A stretch of 64,000 nt of DNA, taken from assembly GCA_902729315.2 (NCBI GenBank), contig LR746264.1, forward strand, positions 64,501 to 128,500. Direction: 5' to 3'. The position numbers and the translations under genes are program-made. Every line of letters begins with the position of its first letter. The first letter of the stretch is position 1. Positions 11,703-26,700 of this stretch are shown piece after piece. Source of the DNA: Spirodela intermedia (Eukaryota; Streptophyta; Magnoliopsida; Alismatales; Araceae). A model generated the notes under the pieces. It was not told the origin of the DNA. It saw only the letters and a program-made list of their open reading frames with translations, and ran no database searches.

Positions 11703-14700
11703 ATGGCGGCCCACCAGAGGTCGGCCTTCCCCTCCCTGCGCCTCCAGCAGATCCTTTCCGGTGGGCGGACTGTGGTCCCTTCGCTTAAGTTGGAGGCCGA
11801 GCCTGTTAGTTCTCTCTCCTATCCAACTGCGTTGACCTATTGCCCCACTTCTCTTAATTTCATGCTTGTTTTTTAGGGTTTTCTTTTTTCTCTTCTATTG
11901 CTTTTTGCCCGTTTAGCTCCGCGGAAGTTGCGTTGTTCCTTTATCGGAGAATTAATGGATTTAATGATTGTTCTGTCTATATATCTGTGAGACAACTGCG
12001 TGATTCACTTGCCCATCTCGTTGAGCTCTCGCCCTGCCTCTTTTTCTCCGCTGCTCATGGGCATAATAAATTGCCATCTTGGTGAAGATAAGATACAAAC
12101 CCATATAGTTTTTACGTTGAGCCTATGATTAACATCTTCTCCAAAAGATAATTGTCTTACACTTCTTTTGCTGCTAGAAATTTTTAATTTTTCCCTCACT
12201 TGTCACTAGGGTCTCGTATGAGAATCATGAATTGAGATGCGTAATTTTTACCACTTATCTTATCGGGAGTCTGTTGTCAGTGTTAAAGAAACATGGGGAA
12301 GTGAATTATGCAGCATTTGATTGGTTTTTGGAAAAAATAAGTACTAAACATTGCATGAATATGAAGAACATTGCCCCACAGGTGAGTCTGCTGGTTTTGT
12401 CTCGACATACTGTAGTCCCAAATGCAGCAGTTGCTAGGTCTTTGGCAAAAGAAAATACCCAGCATGTCATGATGTGCAGAACTTTGTCCCGTGGTTAAGT
12501 TTACTGATTTTTGTTTGATTTATCTGCTGTCGTAAATAAATTCCGAGTGGAGAGAATTACCGTTATGAAACTGTCATTCTTCTTGATTGGACGGTCTCAA
12601 TGGCAACATGTAGCTTTTTTCATGATTAGTTAACGCCCACTTTTGCGACCTTTTGAAGCCGTTACAAAGATACTGAATATTTTGAGCTCTATTGCAGTGC
12701 ATGGATTTTTTTTATAAATCAGGATTGTACTATAAAACGTTTGAAAATATTATAATTTGAAAACTCAGAAGTATCATAGGCAAGGAGAATTTTCGGGTTG
12801 CGAGGAATGAGTGGATTGAGCATTAAACAGCATATGTGAAAGTGGATTTGATTTACTTTCCAAGGTTATGGTTTTCATTCGAAGGAGGTAGTGGAGGCTT
12901 TTCTGGAATGTTTGAGAGAATGTGCTCTTACTTGAGTAACAAAACTGGGAAAACTCTTCGTCATGATCTATCTTGCAAAAGTATACCTCATATACAAGTC
13001 TAACTAGCTATGTTGGGTATAGAGATGGTTATATCGGATTTTACTTCTACCATGTTGTAAAAATATCGAGATGTCTTCTCTCTATCCCATTTTATGACAA
13101 TCTTCGATTCAGGGATTTAATTTTTCCAGGGATCTATTTCCAGAGTTGATTGAATGGGCCATTCGCTCTGTGGTTGCAACATTCGTTTGGTGTAGTATTT
13201 ATTTGAATTGTATTTTTTCAGTTCACAAGCCTTAATCTAGTTGGCGAAGCCGGCCCTCTTTTTCTTAATGGATGATGTATTCTCTGGTTTTTACCCTTAA
13301 GTACAGACAAAATGATGCTTATAATGCTGCAATCCAATTTTTGAAGTCCACGTGTAAGCAAAAGGACTAGAAATTTACCCGCATAGAAGAGTAAATGGAT
13401 GCCATATCATTTCTAGTTATCAAAACTCGTCATTGATGAAAATAGAAGTTATGACTAGTGAAGTACAGGATATTCTTTTCTTCTTTTTTCCATAAACGAT
13501 TCTATTTGAATAATCAATCGATTGGATGTATTATATGTTGGGGAGATCGGATGGGAATGGGCATGCCCCTATGCAAAGGTAGTGGCAACATTCGACTGGG
13601 TTTGAACTTGATCCTTTTTTGACCCTTGCTTGTTTTGTTGATTCTTAGGATTTTACAGTAGGTTGAGGATTTATTTCCCATGGTTTTTTGGGCAAACAGA
13701 AAGCATGGTAGTTTACACTGTGAAAGCACTCCAGACAGGGTTTCCTCCCTTTTGCATTAAGATGTGGTCTTGGAGATTATACTTTTTTCTTGGTGCCTTT
13801 GTCTTTCTACAAAGTCGCCGTTCCCTTTTATCTCTGTTTCTTCATATGCCATTTTTTTCTCTCGGTCATTTTTGTTCTTATCTTTTCTGATGTATAATTA
13901 TGTCTTTAGCATGTTTTTTTTTGGGGAATTTCCTTTGCCTTTTCATTGTCTTATTCATATATTCGTAACCAGATTCTATTGTGACTGTTACTTTTGCATG
14001 TGGTTTCATTTGAAAAATCTTATCGAATTTTCTTTGCTCAAGCCTTTATCCACCAATGATCATGCATAGAATTCTATCCACCATAAACTTTTGAAGGGCC
14101 CTTCTTTAAAGTTTAATGTGTTACTACAGACCAAAGCTTATGAGCATCCAGAGGCTTTTCTTGTGTTTGTGTCTGCATATTGTTTATTTTTTTAGGATTA
14201 ATGTAAATCTACTTGGATCTTTGCAGCCTCCAAATGCCAAAGAATTCATTGACAGAGTGATTAAGTGTCCATTACATGACATAGCTATTCCTCTTTCAGG
14301 CTTCCGATGGGAATACAACAAGGTTATTGCAATTGATTTAGCTATTTGTTTATCGTCTTCTATTTTGGGCATTGCTCCAGCTAAACCTGTGCTTTGGGTT
14401 TCAGGGAAACTTTCATCACTGGAGGCCTTTGTTTTTACATTTTGAAACATATTTCAAAACATACATTTCTTGTAGGAAGGATCTTCTTCTATCTGATGAT
14501 ATGAATGATGAAGATAAGTTTCCCAAGAGTTCAGTTTTACAAATTCTGAGAGTCATGCAGATTATTTTAGAGAATTGCCACAACAAGAGCTCCTTTGGTG
14601 TCTTGGAGGTGCGTACAAGTATCAGTAGGATCTTTTTTTCGTAACTGATTTTTTCTGTGGTATCTGACATCTGAATTTGTTGTTCTTTATCTACCAGTAT

Positions 14701-17700
14701 TTCAAGCTTCTTCTTGCGTCAAGAGATCCTGAGATACTTATAGCTACACTGGAAACTCTCGGTGCCCTTGTGAAAATAAACCCTTCCAAACTCCATGGAA
14801 GTGGAAAGTTGATCGGTTGTGGCTCTTTGAATCACAACCTGTTGACTCTGGCGCAGGGTTGGGGAAGCAAGGAAGAAGGATTGGGTCTGTCCTCCTGTGT
14901 TGTGGCAACAGAGGAAGCCCAGGATGATGGAATGTGCTTGTTTCCATCGGAAGAGATTACACGTGATGGAACTCAAAGTCGACTGGGTTCAACTTTGCAT
15001 TTTGAATTCCATGTGCCTGCTTCCCAGGGAAGGGGAGAAACCAGCGACAGTAACCCAGCTACTAATTTATGTGTCATACAGATCCCAGATCTGCATTTAT
15101 GCAAGGAGGATGACCTAGCCCTTCTGGGGCGGTTTGTTCAGCAATACAATGTACCTCCAGAGCACAGGTTTTCATTACTCTCAAGGATTAGGTATGCTCA
15201 TGCCTTCCATTCACGCCGGACATGCAAGATATACGCCAGGGTTTGCATTCTTGCATTCATTGTATTGGTTCAATCCAGTGACGCCCACGATGAACTTATT
15301 TCTTTCTTTGCTAATGAACCTGGGTACACGAATGAATTGATTTCGCTCGTCCGTTCTGAAGGCTCTGTCCCAGGGACTGTAAGATCACTTGCTATGCTTG
15401 CACTGGGGGCTCAGCTTGCTGCTTATACATCATCTCATGAACGGGCAAGAGTATTGAGTGGATCAAGCATTATTTCTGCTGGGGGAAACCGAATGATGCT
15501 ATTAACGGAATTACAGAAAGCTGTAGTATCACTGAATAATGTCACTGATCCATCTCATCTCTTATTTGTCAATGCTCTTCTACAATTTTTCCTGCTTCAT
15601 GTTCTATCTTCCTCAAGTTCGGGTAGTGCTATAAGAGGACTAGGAATGGTTCCCCCACTTTTGCCTCTTCTACAGGACAGTGATCCTTCCCACATGCATC
15701 TCGTCTATTCCGCTGTTAAGATTCTTCAGAAGCTGATGGAGTACAGTAATCCAGCTGTGTCCTTGTTCAAGGATCTTGGAGGAGTAGAAATTTTATCTCA
15801 GCGGTTACAAATCGAAGTACATAGAGTTATTGGGGCGGATGATGAGAGTACCAGTGGGATGATTACTGGTGATTCATTGAAAGTTGATGATAACAATATA
15901 TATTCTCAGAAGCGGCTTATCAAAGTTTTGCTGAAGGCACTTGGTTCTGCAACTTATTCTCCTGCAAACTCTACAAGATCTCAGAACTCCTCCGAAAATA
16001 TACTGCCTGCTTCGCTGTCTTTAATATTTCGCAATGTGAAAAAATTTGGTGGTGACATATATTTTTCGGCAGTGACTCTTATGAGTGAGATCATCCATAA
16101 GGATCCTACATGCTTTCCCCTGTTGCACGAACTTGGTCTTCCTGATGCTTTTCTATATTCAGTGTCATCTGGAATACTCCCATCTGCAAAAGCGCTCATT
16201 TGTATTCCTAGTGGTCTTGGAGCCATTTGCCTTAATGCAAAAGGTTTGGAAGCCGTTAAGGAAACTGCCGCACTACGTTTTCTCGTTGACACCTTCTCAT
16301 TGAAAAAATATCTGGTTGCAATGAACGAAGGTGTTGTTCTTCTTGCTAATGCAATGGAGGAGCTACTGCGTCATGTGTCTTCTTTGAGAAGTGCTGGTGT
16401 AGACATAATTATTGAAATCATTGAAAAGCTTGCTTCATTGGGGGATCAAAACTTCTCTGGGCCTTCTTGTAAGTTGGATGAGAATACTGCAATGGAAACA
16501 GAAAATGAAGACAAGTCTCAGAAAGGACATGATTTGGTTAGTTCCATGGACTCCAATGCTGATGGTGTTAGCGAGGAGCAGTTTGTTCAGATGTGCATCT
16601 TTCACGTGATGGTACTTGTTCATCGTGTCACAGAAAATACCGAGACTTGTAGGTTGTTTGTTGAGAAGAAAGGTATAGAAGCTTTGATGAGACTGTTGTT
16701 GCGGCCAAATATTGCACAATCCTCTGATGGAATGCCGATTGCTCTGCATAGTACTGTGGTTTTTAAGGGATTTACCCAGCATCATTCTGCTCCTCTGGCA
16801 AATGCCTTCTGCACTTCTCTTCGGGAACATTTGGCCAAAGCCCTAAGTGGTTTTAATTCAATTTCTGGTTCGGTTATACTGTCCCCGTTTGCTACATCAG
16901 ACAGTTCGATTTTTTCTCCTCTTTTTGTTGTTGAGTTTCTTCTTTTCCTTGCTGCTTCAAAAGACAACCGCTGGATATCTGCTTTGCTTACAGAATTCGG
17001 AAATGGCAGTAGAGATGTCCTGGAGGATGTCGGCCGCCTTCACCGGGAAGTCCTATGGCAAATTGCACTCCTTGAGGATGCAAAGCTTGGAACAGATATT
17101 GACAACTCAGCTTCCACAAGTGAAGCACAAAGTTCAAACACCATTGTAGATGAAAATGATGAACGTAGGCTCAGTTCTTTTAGGCAGTATGTGGATCCAC
17201 TGCTTAGACGAAGAGGGTCTGGTTGGAGCATCGAATCTCAATTTTTCGATCTTATTAATATGTATCGTGATATCAACCATTCTTCTAGAATTCCTCGGAG
17301 ATTGGACATAGATGATCCTGGTCTTGTGAATTTAACTGGTCCCCAGTCTCATTCATCCAGTCCTTCAGATGAAGGTACTGTTAGTACAGCAGATGGTGAG
17401 AAGCGGAAATCGTATTATTCTTGTCGTGAAATGTTGAGGTCACTTGCTTATCATATTGGTCATCTCTTTCTGGAGTTGGGGAATGCAATGTTGCCTTCTC
17501 CTCGACGGGCTAATGATCCTGTGAATGTCTCAGCCTCAGCCAAGTCTGTTGTTTCTATCTTTGCTGCCATCATATTGGATCACTTGAACTTTTGTGGACA
17601 TGTGGCCGTCTCATCTACAGCTGATGTTTCTGTACACACTAAATGCCGGTACCTTGGTAAGGTCGTTGATTTTATTGATGGCATCCTTTTAGACAAGCCT

Positions 17701-20700
17701 GAATCTTGCAACCCTATTATGGTGAATTGTTTTTATGGTTCTGGAGTTGTTCAAGCTATATTGACCACCTTTGAAGCCACAAGCCAGTTGCTCTCTGCAG
17801 TCAACAGAGCACCAGCTTCTCCAATGGAAACAGATGCTGACAGTGTCAGACAGGTTGAAAATGAGGAAACAGATCGTTCGTGGATATATGGTCCATTGGC
17901 TAGCTATGGTACACTTATGGACCACCTGGTGACGTCGCCATTTATCATATCTTCTACGACGAAGCAATTGCTTGAACAACCCCTCACTAGCGTGAATATT
18001 CCATTCCCACGTGATGCTGAGACATTTGTCAAGGTGCTTCAATCTAAGGTGCTGAATGCGGTTCTTCCAGTTTGGAATCACCCTCATTTTTCTGATTGTG
18101 ATTCTGACTTTATCACAACAATTATTTCTATCATGAGGCATGTTTATTCTGGAGTTGAGGTCAGGAATGTAAACAGCATCGCTGGAAGTAGAGTTGCTGG
18201 CCCACCTCCAGATGAGTCCGCGATTTCATTGATTGTAGAGATGGGCTTTTCTCGGCCTAGGGCTGAGGAAGCGTTGAGACAGGTGGGCACAAACAGCGTT
18301 GAGATGGCAACAGATTGGTTGTTCTCACACCCTGAGGAACCACAAGAAGATGATGAACTTGCACGTGCTCTTGCAATGTCATTGGGGAACACTGTTACAT
18401 CACTAAAGGAGGATGCATCTACCAATGCCGGCAATATTGACCATGAAGAACTGGTGCAGCCTCCATCTGTGGATGAGTTGTTATCGTCATGCATAAAACT
18501 AATGCAGGTGAAGGAATCTTTGGCATTTCCTGTTCGGGACCTCATTGTTATGGTCTGTAGTCAGGATAGCGGTGAAAACAGAACTAAGGTTCTAGCTTCC
18601 ATTATTGATCATTTGAGACATTGTTCTATATCTGATCCGAGCAACAGCGGTAAGCTGGCAGCTCTTTTCCATGTCATTGCATTAATTCTTCATGAAGATA
18701 CAGCATCACGGGAAGTTGCCTCGAGAAATGGGTTGGTAAAGATCATCTTGGATCTTCTTTCTGAGTGGGTCCCTGCTTCACATGCTGGCGAGAATATCCA
18801 AGTCCCCAAATATGTGACTACATCATTTCTTGCCATAGATAGAATGTTGCAGGTTGATCCAAAGGTGGCTCTTGAGACCAGGGTTGCAGAACAGCTAAAG
18901 AAAAGTGATCATAGTGGTCAGTCTCCTTTAGTTATTGATGAAAGCAAGCAACCCCATTTACAGTCTGGGGCATTGGCCGTCAGTTCTCTAGATGCAAATG
19001 ATCAGAAAAGGCTTATTGAGATTTGTTGCAAATGTATACAGAATAAATTGCCTTCTGAAACGATGCACGTTGTGCTACAGCTGTGTGCTACTCTTACTAA
19101 AGTTCATTCTGTAGCTGTTAATTTTCTTGATGCAGGAGGATTGCTGGCGCTGTTTAGCTTGCCAACCAGTAGTCTGTTTCCTGGGTTTGACAATGTGGCA
19201 TCTTCTATCGTACGTCATATTCTTGAGGATCCACAGACTCTCCAGCAAGCAATGGAGTCTGAAATACGACGTAGCCTAGTGGCAGCTGCTAGCAGACATT
19301 CAAATGGAAGGGTGACGCCTCACAGTTTTGTTCAAAATCTTGCTTCTGTAATTTTTAGGGATCCGGTACTGTTTATGCAAGCTGCCAAGTCTGTTTGCCA
19401 AATTGAGACAGTAGGAGAGAGATCTTATGTCGTTCTCAAGAAAGATCGTGAGAAAGAGAAGTTGAAAGAGAAAGATAGAGCTTCAGATAAAGACAAACAA
19501 CCTGCAACCGATGGCAAGGGGTCTGGAGTTGATGTGAACTTGGTGCATAGCAAGTCACCCGAATCAATCATAAAAAATGCTAAGGTTCATAGAAAATCTC
19601 CACAAAGTTTCACAGCTGTGATTGATTTTCTTTTGGATTCAGTAATAACCTTTTCCCCCCCAGTAAAAGTTGAAGATATGATTCATGGTGCTGCTTGTAC
19701 TCCATTAGCAGACATGGAAATTGATAGCAACTCGGTGAAAAGCAAGGGCAAAGCTGTTGTAGTCCCATCTGACGGCAGTAACGCTGAGAACCAAGAATCT
19801 TTGTCTTCACTTGCCAAGACAGTTTTCATTTTGAAGTTGTTGACTGAAATACTGTTGACTTATCCTTCATCGATACATGTCCTCCTCCGTAGGGACACTG
19901 AAGTTTGTAATTTTCATAGTCCTGCTCGAGAATCTTCTGTGAATTTTGGTGGGATATTCTATCATGTTCTTCACAAGTTCCTTCCCCATGCTGGGATGCA
20001 GAAGAAGGATAAGAAAACAGAGGGGGACTGGAGGCATAAATTGGTCACCAGAGCTAATCAGTTTTTGGTGGCATCTTCTGTACGTTCTCCTGAAGGCCGA
20101 AGAAGAATTTTCACTGATATTAATAGCGTTTTCAATGAGTTTGTTAATTCAGCAGATTCTTCCAGGCCTCCAACAACTGAAATACATGCTTTTATTGATT
20201 TGCTTAATGATGCCTTAGCTGCTCGGTTGCCCACAGGCTCACCTATTTCAGCTGAAGCTTCAGTGTCTTTTATAGATGTTGGACTTGTTAAGTCATTGAC
20301 TCGAACTCTAGAAGTTTTGGACTTGGACAATGCTGAGTCACTGAAGGTTGTTAGTGGAATTATTAAGGCCCTGGAACTTGTTACAAAAGAACATGTCCAT
20401 TCTGCTGATGGTAATGCTCAGAAGGGGAGCACCTCAATGAAGCCTGCAGATGAAACTCAACAAGAACATGTTGATGGTACTGGAAACAGGTTTCAGGCCT
20501 TGGAGACCATGTCCCAGCCTGATGGTAATGCGGCAGCTACGGAACAAATAGAAGCTTTCAATACAGTTCAAGCATCAGGTGGTGGTGATTTCCTTACAGA
20601 TGATATGGACCATGATCGAGATTTAGTTGGAGGTTTTGCTCCTGAAGGAGAAGATGACTTTATGCATGAGAGTTCTGAAGCAGGTGGAGACAATGAGAAT

Positions 20701-23700
20701 ACTGTTGCAACGGTGGAAATTAGATTTGATATCCCACGGAACATGGAAGGCAATGTGGGTGATGAAGATGATGATGAGGATATGTCAGGGGGTGAAGGGG
20801 AAGAAGGAGAAGATGATGATGATGATGACGACGATGATGAGGACGAAGAGGATGAGGAGCACAATTATTTGGAGGAAGATGAAGTCCATCGCTTGTCACA
20901 CCAGGACACAGATCAGGAAGATCATGAGATGGATGATGAGTTCGACGAGGATGTGCTAGTTGAGGAGGAGGAAGATGATGAAGATGATGGTGAGGGTGTC
21001 ATTTTTAGGCTTGAGGACGGTATCAATGGGATCAATGTTTTTGACCACATTGAGGTTTTTGGTGGGGGCAACAATTTTTCAAATGAAACGTTACGTGTGA
21101 TGCCTCTTGAAGTTTTTGGATCTAGACGTCAAGGTCGTAGCACATCCATCATCAATCTTCTTGGCAGGTCCGGCAATCACGGGATTCCTGCTGAGCATCC
21201 ATTTTTGATGGACCCTTCCTCAAGGCCCCTAGTCCATCAGAGGCAACCTGGTGAGCGTCCAACTACCTTCTTTATATATTATTCATCTGTATATTTGACT
21301 CATGGTGTGGTAATTTGTTTATCTTTTTTCAGAGGGTACTGTTGATATGGCATTTTCAGATAGAGTTGTAGAGAATGCTTCCTCTAGATTGGATGCTGTT
21401 TTTCGGTCCTTAAGCCCTGGGAGGCATGGTCGTCGTTTCAGTATGTGGATAGATGATAGTCAACAGCAACGTGGCTCATCAAATGCTCCTTCAGTGCCAC
21501 AGGGCATTGAAGAAATGCTTATTTCACAATTGAGAAGGCCCACACTTGGCCAAGCATCTGAGCAAAATGCCTCAACACCTCACCAACAACACAAGGATGA
21601 AGGTGCTGACTTGCATCAGCCAGAAACTATTGTGAGAGAAGAAGCACCTACGGAGAACGTTCAGAATGACAATGTGACCATTCTTTCAGACAGTTCTGCT
21701 AGGGATTCGTCTACAAATGTTGATGTCAGACAGGGTGATGGTGGTCCACATCAGGTAGGGGATGCATCAAATGCAAATGATCAAGTTATTGAGATGCAAT
21801 ATGAACGAAGTGAGGCCATCATTCGTGATGTTGAGGCAGTTAGCCAGGGAAGCAGTGGAAGCGGTGCGACTGTAGGTGAAAGCCTTCGTAGTTTGGAGGT
21901 TGAAATAGGAAGCGCTGATGGACATGATGACGGAAGTGATAGACAAGGGGATCTACAGTCTACAGGTCGGTTGAGGAGGTCATCAGGTAGCACAATGCAA
22001 ATGACAGCAAGAGATGCATCATTGGAAAGCGTCAGTGAAGTTCCATCCCATACTCCAGAAGGAGAACATGACAATCTACTTGGTGAACAGCAGATGAACA
22101 GAGACGGCAACCCCAGTGCCATTGATCCTACATTTTTAGAGGCTCTTCCGGAGGACCTAAGAGCTGAAGTGCTTTCTGTGCAACAGAATCAACCAGCCCA
22201 GACATCAAATAACCAGCCTCAGACAACTGGTGACATAGATCCTGAATTTCTCGCTGCTCTGCCCCCAGATATCCGAGCAGAGGTTTTAGCACAGCAGCAA
22301 GCTCAGAGGTTGCATCAGTCTCAGGAATTAGAAGGTCAACCTGTGGAAATGGATACTGTTTCCATAATTGCTACATTTCCTTCAGATCTGAGGGAAGAGG
22401 TAAGTCTATTGGTTGTCGCTTTTGTTTATCTGAAATTTACCTACAAGTTCAGTTTAGTAACACTGTTAAGGTGTTAATCATATCTTTATGATTGACAAAT
22501 TTCTGTACTCTCTGTTTTAGGTACTTCTGACATCCCCTGATGCAGTTCTTGCAAATCTCACTCCTGCACTTGTGGCGGAAGCAAATATGCTCCGAGAGAG
22601 ATTTGCACGTAGATACCACGGTGGTACTCTGTTTGGAATGTACCCTCGAGGGTGGCGAGGTGAGTCTTCAAGACGTGGTGAAGGAGCTGAGTTGGACAGA
22701 GAAGCAGGAGCTGCTGCCTCTCGGGGACCGAGGGGAACCAAATTGGTTGAAGCCGATGGAGCACCTCTAGTTGACATTGAAGCTTTGAAAGCCATGGTTC
22801 GTTTGCTACGCATTGTACAGGTATTTATCTGTGACATTAAATTTCATGTTTTGGCTCCTATTGATGTTACTATCAGTATTTTTAACACATTTTCTTCAGC
22901 CATTATATAAGGGTCAGTTTCAGAGGCTTCTCCTAAATCTTTGCACGCACCAAGATACAAGGTCTTCTTTGGTGCAACTACTCATGGAATTACTCATGCT
23001 TGATGTAAGAGGGCATATGAAAAGCATGGATGGATCTGTAGAATCATCTTATCGGTTATATGCCTGCCAAAGTTATGTCATCTATTCACGCCCTCAGTCT
23101 TCAGATGGTAAGATTTTTCTGGATCCGTTGATGTCAGGCTAGAGGCTAACACATCTGTGCTTTTCTTTGCGTGTATATTTTTTCGTTTTAGAAATTAACT
23201 TATGTTACTATTGTTATGACTCCATACAGGTGTACCTCCCCTAGTTTCTCGACGTATTTTGGAAACCCTGACCTATTTGGCTAGGAACCATCCTCAAGTA
23301 GCAAAATTGTTTCTTCATCTAGAACTACCACGTACTTCTGTACAGTATTCTGACCAACGGCATGGGAAAGCAGTTGCAGCTATGCAAGATGATCGATCTG
23401 AGGAAAAGGGTGATTTTCCTATTATTCTGCTGCTCAGTCTCTTGAATCAACCGTTATATCTGAGAAGTGTAGCACATCTGGAACAGGTCAATTCTCTGAA
23501 GGCTTCTACTTTTACAAAACTCCAATTGCGTAAAATGTTTCTAAATGGTTTACTGAAATCTCTGTTTCAGTTGCTAAATCTACTTGAGGTTGTTGTGGAT
23601 AATGCTGAGGGTGACTCTGGAATCTCGACACAAACGGGGGAATCTCTTGATCAGTCATCTGCCCCTGAGAGTGTTATGCAAGATGTCCATGTAAATGCTG

Positions 23701-26700
23701 ACATTGCCGGGTCATCTTCATCTGTGGATGCTACATCTACAAGCACAGATGTGCGTGGATCTTTGGTTTCTGTTATTTTAAGCCTACCACAGTCAGAGCT
23801 TCAGCTATTGTGTTCTTTATTGGCACGCGAAGGGTATGTCCTTAGATGGTAGAGGGAAATGCTTTTCTTGAACATATATATTTTTCTTCGTTTTTAGGTT
23901 TTGAATTTTGCTTTTAAATTTACATTCATGCTTACTTTTCTTAACAAGACAAAAGACTTGTATCATGATTTTGACGCTTGTATATTTTTTTCAGTCTTTC
24001 TTAGATATACATATTTTAAGTTACTGATCAGTTACTTTTTTATTTCCAGTAAATTGGCAAGTATTGTGACAGGTGAATTGAGGTTATTTAATTTAACAAA
24101 TTTTGTGATTTCGACTAGAACCTTTCTGTTATTGTTGCTGTCAATGTGAAATGAACAGGGCCTCTTTCTTCTTAAATTTGGTTGAAGAAATATTTTACTT
24201 TACGTGGATATCAAAGAGTAATTATTCAGGTCTAAACAACTTGGCCCTTTTTGTTTCTTTTGGGGATTGCGAGAACCGCCCTCTGAGATCCTTATTATTG
24301 AAACGAATGGAGATGTTCACCCGTGGAAATCTTTCTTACCCCCAGTGAGGTTAGCACAGCGCCCAATAATTGTATGAAACAGAAAGCAGGATAAAATGAT
24401 TTCTGCTGAAAAGCATCCGGTTGCTTTTTCTGAAATTAATATGGGTGCTCCTGTGAAACTGGGGGGTATGAAAGACACCTCCTGTGAAAAGCATACAGTT
24501 AAAGGGTTCTCTCGTATCATCAATACCATAAACTTATTGCCTGAAAAGGTATGATATGTACCACATAGGCAGACTAAATCATTAATCTCATTAGATGTGC
24601 AAGCTTTCTGAATGGCGTGCTGCTTTTCCTGTAAAACGCTACAGAATTGATTTTTCTTTACTAAGAATAGATTCTTCAACGTAAGGCTAGATAGAGGACT
24701 TGAGAGAGGATAATCAAAAACAGTACTTTGTTGTTTGTCATTCTTTTAAAATAAAGTTGTCGTGGTGGACATTATGATGCAGAAATTATCAAGTATCCCT
24801 TCAGAAATGTGCACTCCCAGTTCCAACCTCAAGAAATGTGCTTACCTTGCAAAAGTTGCTTGTGTTTTGAGTCCAAAGATGGAGCAGACCATAGATTGTA
24901 GAATATTTTTATTCCAAGTATAAATCAGTAGTAATGTTATGACTGGAAGCTCCACTAGATGACCGAGTCTCTATTTAGCAAATGATTGCATACTCACTCA
25001 CTCCTCACCCATGCCATACTTTTTCCGTCGTTTGCATGTAAGTGAATTTCTTCGATTGTTATACATCTTTACACAAAAGGACCTTGATGGAAAATATTAT
25101 GTTACCTATTTTATTTGGCTGACAAATCTTAAGCCTCAATAGTGATCTGCTTTTTTCTCGGCATTATCATAACTTTCATTCTGTTAGTAAAATTTATTTA
25201 TAGTACTGTGGTTAGTTCTAAAGTATCATCTCATCGTTAGACTGCCCCGATCTTTAATACGTGCATAGTGTCTTTTTAGCAAAATAGTCGTTGTTTGTCC
25301 TGCTAGGCTGCGTGGTGATCAAGTACTATCATTCCTCCTAAAAGTATTACTGTTTTTTTCGGTTATTTTTCACCAGTTATCGCTTCTGTAATATATACAT
25401 GTATGTATCTTTGATAGCCTATGCCTCCTTTTTTTTAGCTTATAAGGTAACCATATCTTCTCTCTGTAGCCTGTCAGATAGCGCATATGTCCTTGTAGCT
25501 GAGATATTGAAGAAGATCGTTGCCATTGCTCCACTCCATTGTAATTTATTTATCACAGAGCTGGCAAATTCAGTTCAAAGCTTGACAGTTTCAGCATCGA
25601 CTGAGCTGGAACAATATGAGGAAGCAGAGAAGGGTATTCTGAGTTCTTTTTCCGTTGATGGAAATGCTATCTTGAGGGTTTTGCAGGCATTGAGTTCACT
25701 TGTTGCTACTTTGAATGAGAAGGGAAAGGAACCTCAGCTTCTTCCACAGAAGGATCGTAATGATGTTCTTTCTCAGGTCTGGAATATAAATGTTGTTCTA
25801 GAACCATTATGGCGACAATTAAGTAATTGCATAAGCAAGATAGAGAATTCCTCAGAGTCTTCATTGGATTTAGTTTCAATGCCTGCTGCCAATACTTTCA
25901 CAAATGTCAGTGTTATGCCTCCACTTCCTGCTGGCACACAGAACATTTTGCCATATATAGAGTCTTTCTTTGTGACTTGTGAAAAATTACATCCTGGACA
26001 GACAAGTGCTGCCAATGATTTAGGCACCTCTTCAGATCTTGAAGATGCCTCAACTTCTACTAGTGGGCAGAAATCTTACAATACTCATATGAAAGCTGAA
26101 GAGAAAAACAATGCTTTCATAAAGTTCTCGGAGAAGCACAGGAAGCTGTTAAATGCTTTCATCCGTCAAAACCCGGGGTTGCTTGAGAGATCATTCTCGC
26201 TTATGTTGAAAGTTCCGCGATTTATTGATTTTGACAATAAACGTGCTCATTTTCGATCAAAAATAAAACATCATCACGATCATCATCATGGTCCTCTGAG
26301 AATTTCAGTTAGAAGAGCTTATATTCTTGAAGACTCGTATAACCAGCTTCGCATGCGGTCACCCCAAGATCTTAAGGGTAGGTTGACAGTCCATTTCCAA
26401 GGTGAAGAAGGTATTGATGCAGGTGGGCTTACTCGGGAATGGTATCAGTTGCTTTCCCGTGTAATATTTGACAAGAATGCTCTTCTCTTCACTACTGTGG
26501 GCAATGAATCAACGTTTCAGCCAAATCCTAACTCTGGTTATCAGACAGAACATCTCTCATACTTCAAGTTCGTCGGGCGGGTGGTATGTGCCATCTATCA
26601 CACATTGTCCGTTAAGTCCTATTGGACTCGGCCATTTCTGACTTTCTTTCTCTCTGCCTCTCTTTCCCCATTCCAGGTAGGCAAGGCCTTATTTGATGGC

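Noticed and set aside
20568-20864. Minus frame with a poly-Ser start
   Set aside because: Antisense shadow of the acidic GAT/GAG tract in UPL exon 4.
23487-23570. Open frame through UPL intron 8 as possible coding sequence
   Set aside because: Has canonical GT and TTTCAG borders and family alignment joins LEQ directly to LLNLLEVVV; treated as an intron without a stop codon.
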